NCBI RefSeq assembly: GCF_004118675.1 | Contig: NZ_SDHZ01000001.1 | Span: 372,001-436,000, forward strand | From: Filimonas effusa | GTDB taxonomy: Bacteria; Bacteroidota; Bacteroidia; Chitinophagales; Chitinophagaceae | Reading direction: 5' to 3' | DNA length: 64,000 nt | Part shown: positions 57,023 to 64,000 of the stretch, one piece after another | How positions within the stretch are numbered: position 1 is the stretch's first letter | How the letters are laid out: each line of letters starts with the position of its first letter | Made by a program: the position numbers and the translations under genes | The notes under the pieces: generated by a model | Seen by the model: only the letters and a program-made list of their open reading frames with translations | Databases searched by the model: none | What the model was told of the DNA's origin: nothing

Positions 57023-58099
57023 ATGGCACATTCTATCCGCAACGTTTCGGTATATACTGCTAAAGCCCGGCTTGCTCAGCCTATTTCTGACGCAACCCAT
57101 ACGCTTACAGAGATCTCATTCATCATTTTGCGCATCCAAACAGCAAAAGATGTTATTGGCGAGTCTTACCTCCTCAGTTTTCAATACAGTCCCCAGGCCA
57201 TTGCCGGGGCCATCAAGGATATGGCTCCGATGGTTATGGGCGAGCAGGTACACGACACGGTAGCAGTGTTTAATAAGCTGAATCATGCCAACGAATATTT
57301 CGGACAGGAAGGAATTAACAGGTGGGCGCAGGCTGCCTATAATATCGCTATGTGGGATGCCTGGGCCAAAACATTGGGCCAGCCTGTCTGGAAAGTATTA
57401 GGTTCTTCCCGCAGGCAAATCCCTATTTACGGAAGCGGTGGCTGGATCTCTTATACGCCCGAAGAGTTGATTGCTGAAGTAAGCAACTATAAATCGCGTG
57501 GTTTCCGCGCTGTAAAAATAAAAGTGGGTAAACCCGACTGGAAAGAAGACCTCGAAAGACTGCGTTTGGTAAGAGAGGCCGTAGGTAACGACATTGGAAT
57601 AATGATGGATGCCAACCAGGGTATGGATGTTCCTTCTGCACTGGCACTGGCAAGAGCAGCAAGAGAACTGAATATTCACTGGTTCGAAGAACCCGTAAAT
57701 CATACCGACTTCCAGGGCTACCAGTTGCTGCGTACTCAGGCAGGTATTTCCCTGGCTATGGGTGAAAGAGAATACTCTACACTGCCCCTGCGCGAACTGT
57801 TATCACGTAATGCCCTTGATATCTGGCAACCCGATATATTAAGGTTGGGTGGGGTAGAAGCATGGAGAGAAAGTGCCGCCCTGGCAGCCGCTTACAATAT
57901 CCCCGTATTACCGCATTACTATAAAGATTATGATATTCCACTGCTCTGCACTATTTCTAATGGAGCCGGAGCCGAGTCGTTCGACTGGATCGACCCGCTG
58001 ATAGATCACCCGCTGCAAATTGTAAATGGCATGGCTACTCCGCATGATCGTCCGGGATGGGGCTTCTCTTTTAAAGATGAAACGCTTTCTGAAATCTAA
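57023..58099 (+). CDS. Enolase-superfamily (mandelate racemase subgroup) sugar-acid dehydratase or related enzyme
   Basis: 358 aa from ATG 57023 (MAHSIRNVSVYTAKARL); an ATG 17 codons earlier is in frame but precedes the likely promoter. The barrel has catalytic VKIKVG (Lys165, Lys167), metal ligands Asp196 (MMDANQG), Glu223 (WFEEPV) and Glu248 (AMGERE), and a His base, His298 (VLPHYYKDYD), with Asp in QPDILRLGG. This is the mandelate-racemase-type residue set, found in dehydratases of galactarate, L-fuconate, L-rhamnonate and similar acids. The SDR immediately downstream supports sugar-acid catabolism. The exact substrate cannot be assigned. Confidence 0.85.
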   Translation: MAHSIRNVSVYTAKARLAQPISDATHTLTEISFIILRIQTAKDVIGESYLLSFQYSPQAIAGAIKDMAPMVMGEQVHDTVAVFNKLNHANEYFGQEGINRWAQAAYNIAMWDAWAKTLGQPVWKVLGSSRRQIPIYGSGGWISYTPEELIAEVSNYKSRGFRAVKIKVGKPDWKEDLERLRLVREAVGNDIGIMMDANQGMDVPSALALARAARELNIHWFEEPVNHTDFQGYQLLRTQAGISLAMGEREYSTLPLRELLSRNALDIWQPDILRLGGVEAWRESAALAAAYNIPVLPHYYKDYDIPLLCTISNGAGAESFDWIDPLIDHPLQIVNGMATPHDRPGWGFSFKDETLSEI

Positions 58100-58109
58100 A
58101 ATATTGCGC

Positions 58110-58886
58110 ATGGAGAAATCTGTTCAGAAACTGGAAGAATTATATTCTCTGAAAGGTTTAAGAATCATCGTTACCGGCGCCTCAGGGGGATTAGGACTCA
58201 ACCAGGCGCTGATGTTGGCCCAATGCGGGGCCACTGTTTTTGCATTGAGCCGCACCGGGCATGCAAAAGAAGACTTACCCGCAGTGTTGCCGGATTCCTT
58301 GCACTTTGGAGTACTGGATGTTCGTGATGAGCAGGATATCGCAGCCTGTATAAAGAAAATAGGCGATGAAGGTGGTATCGACGTACTGGTTAATAACGCC
58401 GGAATCACTATAAAAAAAAGAGCCGAAGAGTTGACCACCGAAGAATGGGAAACGGTTCACCAGGTGAATGTAACTGCTGTATTCAATTGCTGCCGTTACG
58501 CCTATCCTTATCTGAAAGCCTCAGGCCACATAGGACGGATCATTAATATCGCCTCCATGGCCTCCTCTCTGGGATTTTCGCAGGTAGTACCCTATAGCTC
58601 CAGCAAAGCAGCTGTATTAGGTATTACACGCGGGCTCGCGGTCGAATGGAGCGCCGATAATATTCTGGTGAACGCAGTTTCGCCAGGCTGGTTCCCATCA
58701 GAGATGAGCAGGCAGGTGATGGACGAAGACCGTAAAAAACGTATTCTCAATCGCATGCCTTTACACAGGTTTGGAAGCCCGGATGAATTATCGCCCATTA
58801 TCTGTTTCCTTTCTTCCCGCGCCGCATCCTATATAACCGGCCAGGAATTCGCTGTAGATGGTGGCGCGCTTGCTTATGGTTTCTGA
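58110..58886 (+). CDS. Short-chain dehydrogenase/reductase, gluconate 5-dehydrogenase-like
   Basis: 258 aa from ATG 58110, 10 bp after the enolase-family stop; earlier in-frame ATGs (58026, 58077) overlap that gene and add no domain. The Rossmann motif is VTGASGGLGL (about 21-30), NNAG follows at about 95-98, and the catalytic Ser149, Tyr162 and Lys166 lie in IASMASS and PYSSSKAA. The C-terminus GQEFAVDGGALA is a classical SDR end. It resembles gluconate 5-dehydrogenases and 2-deoxy-gluconate or L-fuconate-pathway dehydrogenases, so it probably oxidises or reduces an intermediate of the same sugar-acid route. Cytosolic. Confidence 0.9.
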   Translation: MEKSVQKLEELYSLKGLRIIVTGASGGLGLNQALMLAQCGATVFALSRTGHAKEDLPAVLPDSLHFGVLDVRDEQDIAACIKKIGDEGGIDVLVNNAGITIKKRAEELTTEEWETVHQVNVTAVFNCCRYAYPYLKASGHIGRIINIASMASSLGFSQVVPYSSSKAAVLGITRGLAVEWSADNILVNAVSPGWFPSEMSRQVMDEDRKKRILNRMPLHRFGSPDELSPIICFLSSRAASYITGQEFAVDGGALAYGF

Positions 58887-58909
58887 AATTGAAACAGTAA
58901 GATAACAAC

Positions 58910-58954
58910 ATAATAAAAGTGGCTGCTCCTTATGTGGGCAGCCACTTTTATTAT
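58910..58954. terminator. Bidirectional terminator between SDR and GH29 genes
   Basis: A perfect 17-bp inverted repeat, arms 58910-58926 and 58938-58954 with core AAAGTGGCTGC / GCAGCCACTTT and an 11-nt loop. AT-rich ends give terminating tracts on both strands for the convergent genes. Confidence 0.9.
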
Positions 58955-58993
58955 TGATGCTATCGGTCCGCTGTATCTTAAGCCGGCATTGCT

Positions 58994-60649
58994 TTATACA
59001 AGTTTTATGACAACAGCGTAGCTTTCCGCAGGCGGTTGTTGTGGAAGGGTAATGATCAAACCCTCAGAAGTACGTTCAAATGACAGTGCTTGTTTGTTGC
59101 CTAAAAGTTCTGCCCTTTGAATTTCTTTGGGATAAAGACTACTTCCCGCTGCCAGGCTTTTAATAACAGCTTTCCCATTCTCGGGCCAGCCCAGTAATGT
59201 GGCATATAAAGCATCTTGCTTTTGCGTGAAACGGATATCTGTAGCGCCAAACGGCTTCCCTTTACCTTCGTTAAAGCCTTGTGCACTAAGTGGAGCGGCT
59301 TCTTCCATAGCCGGCCCTTCACCAAATACCTTCCATGGCCTGGTGCCATAAATAGCTTCGCTATTGATCTCCATCCAGCGTGTTATTCCATCCACTATTT
59401 TTATCTCTTCATCATCGATGGTGCCATTACCCCTTACAGGAACGCTTAACAGGAGATTGCCATTCTTACTTACCACATCTGCCAGCGTATGAATAACAGT
59501 CTTGGCCGATTTATATCTTTTGTCATTATACACCGACCGGTTGTAATGCCAGTCCCCAAGGCAGGTGTCTGTTTGCCACGGCAGCGTTTCTATTTCATTG
59601 CTCTGCCCGCGCTCTATATCCCAAACCATACATTGACGCTGCACTTCATCCAGTATCTTACCATTGATAACAGCCTGCAAAGAACCCTTGTTTTTAATAC
59701 TCCTGTTGTACATATGCGCTGCAATGCGTAAGCCGGCATCGCTGACAGGCCAGAGAGGCAACGCCGTATCATCAAAATAAACCAGGTCAGGATCATATTT
59801 GTTGATAAGCTCTACCGTACGGTTATAAAATTTTTCACAGTATTCCTTCGTTGGCACTGCTACGCCATTTCCCCAGTTCCATTGCCGGTGAATCATACCG
59901 TTGTCATAACTGTTTTCGCTCAGCGGATGATTTTGTGCATACAAGTCCTGCGGGTCTAATCCATTCCACCATTTGCCTTTACCACCTGCTTTTGTGATAC
60001 GGCCATCATAAGGTATACCTGCATAAGGCCCGCTTTTATCGGCTCGTTGGGCAGTCTCCATCCAGCTCCATGTGTGCGCAGCATGAACACTTACGCCAAA
60101 ATGAAGCCCCTGTTCGCGCGCCGCCTTCGCCCAGCCATCTATCAGGTCTTTGCGCGGGCCCATTTTTACCGAATTCCAGGCAGGCTGGTATCGGCTGTTA
60201 TAAAGATCAAAATTATCATGATGGTTCGCCAACGCTACAAAATATTTCGCGCCGGCTTTTTTATAGCGCTCCAGCAATTCGCCGGGATTCCATTTATCTG
60301 CTTTCCATTCATTGATAACATCCTTAAACCCAAATACGGAAGGATGCCCATATTTCTTTACATGGAAATTATAATGATGATTACCTTCCATGTACATCTC
60401 GCGTGCATACCAGTCGCCATGTTCAGGCTGGCATTGCGGCCCCCAGTGCGCCCATATCCCGAATTTGGCATCCCGGAACCAATCCGGTACCTGGTATTGG
60501 CGTAGTGAGTCCCAGGTAGGCTGGAAAGGCCCTTTTGCCATCTTCTCACCCGCTAATGTTTCCAGGAAGCTGGCAGCACCTGCCTGCTTCGCTAGTAGGG
60601 CGGCAGGAACAGCCATGCCCAGATTTTTCAAAAGTGTCCTTCTTTGCAT
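58994..60649 (-). CDS. GH29 alpha-L-fucosidase with Tat-like signal peptide
   Basis: 551 aa. The N-terminus MQRRTLLKNLGMAVPAALLA has a twin-arginine pattern, so export by Tat is likely. The GH29 barrel has WFRDAKFGIWAHWGP, YFVALANHHDNFDLYNS, and nucleophile Asp293 in DPDLVYFDDTALPLW. WQTDTCLGDWHYNR and KNGNLLLSVPVRGNG are further family marks. A C-terminal sandwich ends TLPQQPPAESYAVVIKLV. It should release terminal alpha-L-fucose, or accept a related sugar as some GH29 members do. It is the last gene of a minus-strand PUL with SusD and two SusE/F-position lipoproteins, 87 bp after the previous one. Confidence 0.93.
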   Translation of the reverse strand: MQRRTLLKNLGMAVPAALLAKQAGAASFLETLAGEKMAKGPFQPTWDSLRQYQVPDWFRDAKFGIWAHWGPQCQPEHGDWYAREMYMEGNHHYNFHVKKYGHPSVFGFKDVINEWKADKWNPGELLERYKKAGAKYFVALANHHDNFDLYNSRYQPAWNSVKMGPRKDLIDGWAKAAREQGLHFGVSVHAAHTWSWMETAQRADKSGPYAGIPYDGRITKAGGKGKWWNGLDPQDLYAQNHPLSENSYDNGMIHRQWNWGNGVAVPTKEYCEKFYNRTVELINKYDPDLVYFDDTALPLWPVSDAGLRIAAHMYNRSIKNKGSLQAVINGKILDEVQRQCMVWDIERGQSNEIETLPWQTDTCLGDWHYNRSVYNDKRYKSAKTVIHTLADVVSKNGNLLLSVPVRGNGTIDDEEIKIVDGITRWMEINSEAIYGTRPWKVFGEGPAMEEAAPLSAQGFNEGKGKPFGATDIRFTQKQDALYATLLGWPENGKAVIKSLAAGSSLYPKEIQRAELLGNKQALSFERTSEGLIITLPQQPPAESYAVVIKLV

Positions 60650-60736
60650 ATCTGCTTTTTTTACTGTTACAATATTGGTTTTTATCCTTTAACGCCGTGT
60701 TTTTCGGAAGAAAATACCTCCCTTGTTTATACTTTC

Positions 60737-61954
60737 TTACAGCGCAGTTCGTTTTAACCGCACCGCTTTAATTCTAACTCCCTGGGTGCTGTTGGTCATC
60801 GTGGCTATAAAACCTATAGCAACCTCGGTACTTTGCTGCAATGTGAAAGAAATCGACTGGTCGGTATTGTTCATCGAATTATCGGTCATCTTTTTATAAG
60901 CCAGGCTGGTGGCATAATTCGCTACATCGGGTACAGTATTGCCCGCAGCAGCCACAATGTAGGCCGACTGTAATGTATAATCTATGTTTTGTACGGTAGT
61001 GATAAAATTATAATTGCCCGGAGGTAACACGAAGGTTTGGTACACCTTCCCGTTAACGATCTGTGGTGTTCCCCAGTATTCCATGGAAATAGTGCCATAG
61101 CCCGGAACATTATCGTAACCGCCGAAACCATCATGGTTTTTAACCGCGCTGTTAACAATCCAGTCGGCAAGGTTTCCCCACCTGCCGCCATTCATGGTAG
61201 ATGCTGTCATGGGCGAACCTGCATTCTTGATATACGTATTCGTAACATCCTGTTGGATCGCAGGAAACGCATCATACTTGGTAGCGTAGAAGGTATCGAT
61301 CGCTCCGCGTTTAGGTATGTACGATGAACGGTACTGAATGGTAGTGCCAGGAAGATAATCGTTTAAAGTGATTCGCGGGCTATCCGGGTGCAGGTAGGCT
61401 TTTTTTTCTACTCCGCCTGTAGCCGTATATTTTATTTCGGTAGTAATATTGATCGTATCCGGAACCAGGAAATTAAGCGTAACCGAATTCTCAGAGTTAA
61501 CAACAGAAGGCGCTGCTATATTTACATAACGGTTCCTAAGACTTGCCTCATAAATACTGCCGTATACCGAGGCGTTGTTTACCTCTATGGCCACTGATTT
61601 GTTTCCCAGGTTGTCATAGGAATAAATAAAGAAAGAATACGCATATTCACTCAACCCCGTAATCATACATTTAACGGTATCTGTCGGAGCCTCTTTAGCG
61701 GCCTGCTTTACAACAGAATCCTGGAAGTTATTCCAGTATACCACATACTTGGTTATCGTTGGGTCGGGGCTGGGATTCCATTGCAGGAGCAGCCTGTTTT
61801 TGCCGGGTAGTACCTTCACATTCGATACCATACCGGGATATATGAGTTCTTTGTTTTCAAGAAAACTTCTGAAGTCATCTGCTTTCCTGTTGCACGACAG
61901 AAGCAATCCCGCAACTGTAATAAAACAGGTTAACTGGAATATGATAGATTTCAT
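60737..61954 (-). CDS. PUL surface lipoprotein with DUF4998- and DUF5013-like domains
   Basis: 405 aa with lipobox LLSC and Cys21. The first part (about 40-230) has a fibronectin-like repeat (GMVSNVKVLPGKNRLLLQW, YAYSFFIYSYD) as in DUF4998. The second (about 245-405: MNGGRWGNLADWIVNSAVKN, IVNGKVYQTFVLPPGNYNF, STEVAIGFIATM) resembles DUF5013. No enzymatic motif is visible. It is 29 bp after the next lipoprotein gene and precedes GH29, the usual place of surface glycan-binding proteins. Binding of a fucosylated glycan is inferred only from context. Confidence 0.75.
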   Translation of the reverse strand: MKSIIFQLTCFITVAGLLLSCNRKADDFRSFLENKELIYPGMVSNVKVLPGKNRLLLQWNPSPDPTITKYVVYWNNFQDSVVKQAAKEAPTDTVKCMITGLSEYAYSFFIYSYDNLGNKSVAIEVNNASVYGSIYEASLRNRYVNIAAPSVVNSENSVTLNFLVPDTINITTEIKYTATGGVEKKAYLHPDSPRITLNDYLPGTTIQYRSSYIPKRGAIDTFYATKYDAFPAIQQDVTNTYIKNAGSPMTASTMNGGRWGNLADWIVNSAVKNHDGFGGYDNVPGYGTISMEYWGTPQIVNGKVYQTFVLPPGNYNFITTVQNIDYTLQSAYIVAAAGNTVPDVANYATSLAYKKMTDNSMNNTDQSISFTLQQSTEVAIGFIATMTNSTQGVRIKAVRLKRTAL

Positions 61955-61983
61955 TTTTTAGGTTTTGATGTGATGAATCGTGA

Positions 61984-63249
61984 TTATCTGACATCACCCC
62001 AGAAACTTAATTCTGTTATGTTGAAATAATTATTTGTTTCAGACCAGTTGCTCAGGCATTGAAAGCGCAGGTAGCGCACTTTCGGGAGCGAAAGATTGAA
62101 ATTGAAACTGAAGCCGGCATCCCATAGCGCAAGATCGGAGGCAGTGTACTGCCCTGCACCTAATCCCGATGGTTTATCAGGACATACAAATGAGCCAAGA
62201 TTGATCCATCCGTTCGGTGTCTTTTCTCCCACTGCAGGCATGCTCACCCCTGTAGGCATTACTTCGTTTACCGGCGTATCATTCCTTCCCCATATTACCC
62301 AGGTTTTGGGAGCACCCGCTGTCCATTGATAATAAACGCCATCATAGTCGAGACCCCTGTTCCAGATGGTATACCGGCTGAGTTTGGCTGACTGCCCCAT
62401 ATCAAAAGTGATAACTGCAGGCCAAACGAGCGGTGTTATGGGTTGGGTAGTGTGGTAGCCTGGTGTTTTGATATTGTTGTTCCATAAGTTGTTGATGGTC
62501 CATCCAAAGCCTGTAGGTGCATCCGATGGCAATACGTAAGCATTGAATTTCGATTTGGGTACCAGTGTTTCGTAAATAGGAGTAATGGTAGCAAAAGTAG
62601 TATCCGATATGTTACCCCATTGGTCTGTAAAGTAAACCCCAAATCGCCGGGCCAGCGTATCATAGCCTCTTACACTGAAATTGATGGAATCAAGGTCGGT
62701 ATAGGTTTGTTGAACGATTTGCTGCTTGTCATAGCTATCTGTGGTGATGACAATGACACCTATACTCGCTTTGTCCGGGTTCTTACAAACGATATTTACA
62801 CCGCCAAAATCTCTGTTGATTTTTACGGTAGGAACCAGCTTTAAATAGGGTGGCGTCTCGGGGTGTACCGTTACCACAACGGAGTCCGATTGTACGCTGG
62901 CCCTGGAAACGGTATGCAGGGTTACCTTGTAATCTTTGCTGAGTGCAAAACCGCTGACTTTAATAGTATCTGAGTAATAAGATGACTTGGTTTGCCGCTT
63001 TGTATTGTCATTGATATTATACTCAGCCTGCACATAAAGGATGTTGGAAGAAACGGGCAGCTTGTAGGTAATATAAGCGCCACCGCTGAAATTGCTGACT
63101 TTAACGTCGGTAACTATGCCGGGTTTGCTAAGATCGTCAGATACAATATCATTGTATCCGTCTTTTTTCTTGCAGGCCGCAAGAAAAAGGATCACCAGGG
63201 CCGCAAGTGTAAATAACGGTCTGTGTGTTGTCTGAAGTAATTTATTCAT
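61984..63249 (-). CDS. PUL surface lipoprotein with DUF4959, DUF5126 and DUF5000-like domains
   Basis: 421 aa with lipobox LAAC and Cys26, followed by a KKKDGYND linker. It has an N-terminal fibronectin-like domain (PGIVTDVKVSNFSGGAYITY, DUF4959), a middle domain (GGVNIVCKNPDKASIGVIV, DUF5126) and a C-terminal F5/8-type discoidin-like sandwich (GWTINNLWNNNI, LSRYTIWNRG, VRYLRFQCLSNWSETNNYFN) that corresponds to DUF5000. Discoidin-like folds often bind sugars, so this is probably the surface glycan-binding protein of the right-hand PUL, located just after SusD by 33 bp. Confidence 0.8.
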   Translation of the reverse strand: MNKLLQTTHRPLFTLAALVILFLAACKKKDGYNDIVSDDLSKPGIVTDVKVSNFSGGAYITYKLPVSSNILYVQAEYNINDNTKRQTKSSYYSDTIKVSGFALSKDYKVTLHTVSRASVQSDSVVVTVHPETPPYLKLVPTVKINRDFGGVNIVCKNPDKASIGVIVITTDSYDKQQIVQQTYTDLDSINFSVRGYDTLARRFGVYFTDQWGNISDTTFATITPIYETLVPKSKFNAYVLPSDAPTGFGWTINNLWNNNIKTPGYHTTQPITPLVWPAVITFDMGQSAKLSRYTIWNRGLDYDGVYYQWTAGAPKTWVIWGRNDTPVNEVMPTGVSMPAVGEKTPNGWINLGSFVCPDKPSGLGAGQYTASDLALWDAGFSFNFNLSLPKVRYLRFQCLSNWSETNNYFNITELSFWGDVR

Positions 63250-63282
63250 AAATGCGTTTATTTCATTTTATCGGGCAGGTGA

Positions 63283-64000
63283 TTACCAGTAAAGGTTTTG
63301 GACGAGGTTCGGATTCACGATGAGATCATTCTCCTTGATAGGGAAAAAATAATCTTTCAAACTAAACACAGGCTGGAATACGAGGTTTAGCTGGTAATAG
63401 TTTTCCGCAGTCTTCTGGTAAATATTCCATCCCTGTACAGGTGTACTTAATACGGTCTGTAATTCTTTCCACCTCCTTAAATCCCATCCGCTTTGCCCTT
63501 CAAAAGCAAGTTCTATCCTGCGTTCCTGGTGTATGATCTGCCGGAAACCTTCCTTGGTTGTGTATTTACCGGGATTGTTGGAATAGGATGTCCATGCGTC
63601 CTGGATGGTTTTGAGTCCTGCTCTTGCGCGCACTTTATTCACCCAGAGGTACGCATCGGAAGAAGGACCATGCACTTCATTCATGCATTCTGCATACAGC
63701 AGCCAGAGGCCTGTTAACCGCATAAACGGCCACGAGTAATTCTGAATTACGGAATTGGAACTATAGGTGGTCTGATAAGGAACAAGTTTGCGCGGCCAGT
63801 AGCCTGTTGCATTGAACCTGAGTTTGTCAGGAGGGTAGGCATACCCGTTGATGGCATTAACATAATTGGATATCCTGTCATCTGTAACACCGGAGCCAAA
63901 CCAGAGACTGCCGTTGAATGCAACGTCGGCATAGTACCTGCGTTCCCTGCTGAAGTTGCCTTTGGCTGTAGGAAATCCGAGCTTCAGGTAGCTCATATGT
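63283..64000 (-). CDS. SusD/RagB-family lipoprotein, C-terminal part (cut by window edge)
   Basis: At least 238 codons are present and the frame stays open to the edge of the window, so the N-terminus with the lipoprotein signal lies to the right. The SusD C-terminal pattern is clear: MRLTGLWLLYAECMNEVHGP, AYLWVNKVRARAGL, IIHQERRIELAFEGQSGWDLRRW and the closing DYFFPIKENDLIVNPNLVQN. It marks a further SusC/SusD locus extending right, whose tail is the two lipoproteins and GH29. Confidence 0.93.
   Translation of the reverse strand, partial: HMSYLKLGFPTAKGNFSRERRYYADVAFNGSLWFGSGVTDDRISNYVNAINGYAYPPDKLRFNATGYWPRKLVPYQTTYSSNSVIQNYSWPFMRLTGLWLLYAECMNEVHGPSSDAYLWVNKVRARAGLKTIQDAWTSYSNNPGKYTTKEGFRQIIHQERRIELAFEGQSGWDLRRWKELQTVLSTPVQGWNIYQKTAENYYQLNLVFQPVFSLKDYFFPIKENDLIVNPNLVQNLYW

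Noticed and set aside
58026..58109. Upstream start of the SDR inside the enolase-family gene
   Set aside because: The extra 28 residues have no SDR homology and overlap the upstream coding end; ATG 58110 gives a normal SDR N-terminus.

Overview
The window is a carbohydrate-utilisation island from a Bacteroidota chromosome. The likely source is a soil or plant-associated member of the Chitinophagaceae or a close relative. The evidence is repeated SusC/SusD pairs, ECF sigma/FecR pairs, lipoprotein signal peptides, type IX secretion (T9SS) C-terminal sorting domains, DUF1735/DUF4361 and DUF4998/DUF5000-type surface lipoproteins, and TAnnTTTG-like -7 promoter elements. No rRNA, tRNA, CRISPR, insertion sequence or phage gene was seen. 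Genus assignment is inference.

Layout. (1) 1-8.1 kb, plus strand: right end of a polysaccharide utilisation locus (PUL) with SusC C-terminus, SusD, DUF1735/DUF4361 lipoprotein, GH43-CBM6 and GH2. (2) 8.2-17.5 kb, minus strand: GH10 xylanase, LacI, GH95, LacI, GH8 exo-oligoxylanase and a two-subunit transketolase. (3) 17.7-21.0 kb, plus strand: a tandem CE1-CBM48-CE1 esterase and GH43-CBM6, divergent from GH10 across a perfect 16-bp palindrome that looks like a LacI-family operator. (4) 41.8-21.0 kb, minus strand: an 11-gene, roughly 20.8-kb presumed operon with ECF sigma, FecR, SusC, SusD, GH3, GH43-CBM6, GH27, GH97, GH31, LacI and GH43. (5) 42.3-47.9 kb: a GH5 mannanase-like lipoprotein, then GH98 and a CE1-like esterase, the last two carrying a shared CBM and T9SS sorting domain. 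(6) 48.0-56.6 kb: an ECF sigma gene divergent from FecR-SusC-SusD, followed after a hairpin terminator by a TlpA-like thioredoxin lipoprotein or periplasmic protein; no glycosidase is present here. (7) 57.0-58.9 kb: enolase-superfamily sugar-acid dehydratase and SDR. (8) 59.0-64.0 kb, minus strand: end of another PUL with a partial SusD, two SusE/F-position lipoproteins and a GH29 fucosidase with a Tat-like signal.

How the parts fit. Blocks 2-5 read as one programme for a heavily decorated xylan, probably glucuronoarabinoxylan of the cereal type. Secreted GH98 and esterases, with surface GH10, would open the backbone. SusC/SusD would import fragments. GH8, GH3 and GH43 would release xylose and arabinose; GH31, GH27, GH97 and GH95 would remove alpha-xylosyl, alpha-galactosyl and L-fucosyl/L-galactosyl caps. 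The transketolase would feed pentoses into central metabolism. The enzyme set recalls the complex-xylan PUL of Bacteroides ovatus, from memory. No alpha-glucuronidase (GH67/GH115), xylose isomerase or xylulokinase is in the window. Control appears layered: an ECF sigma/FecR pair at the head of the main operon, and three LacI-type regulators inside the enzyme genes.
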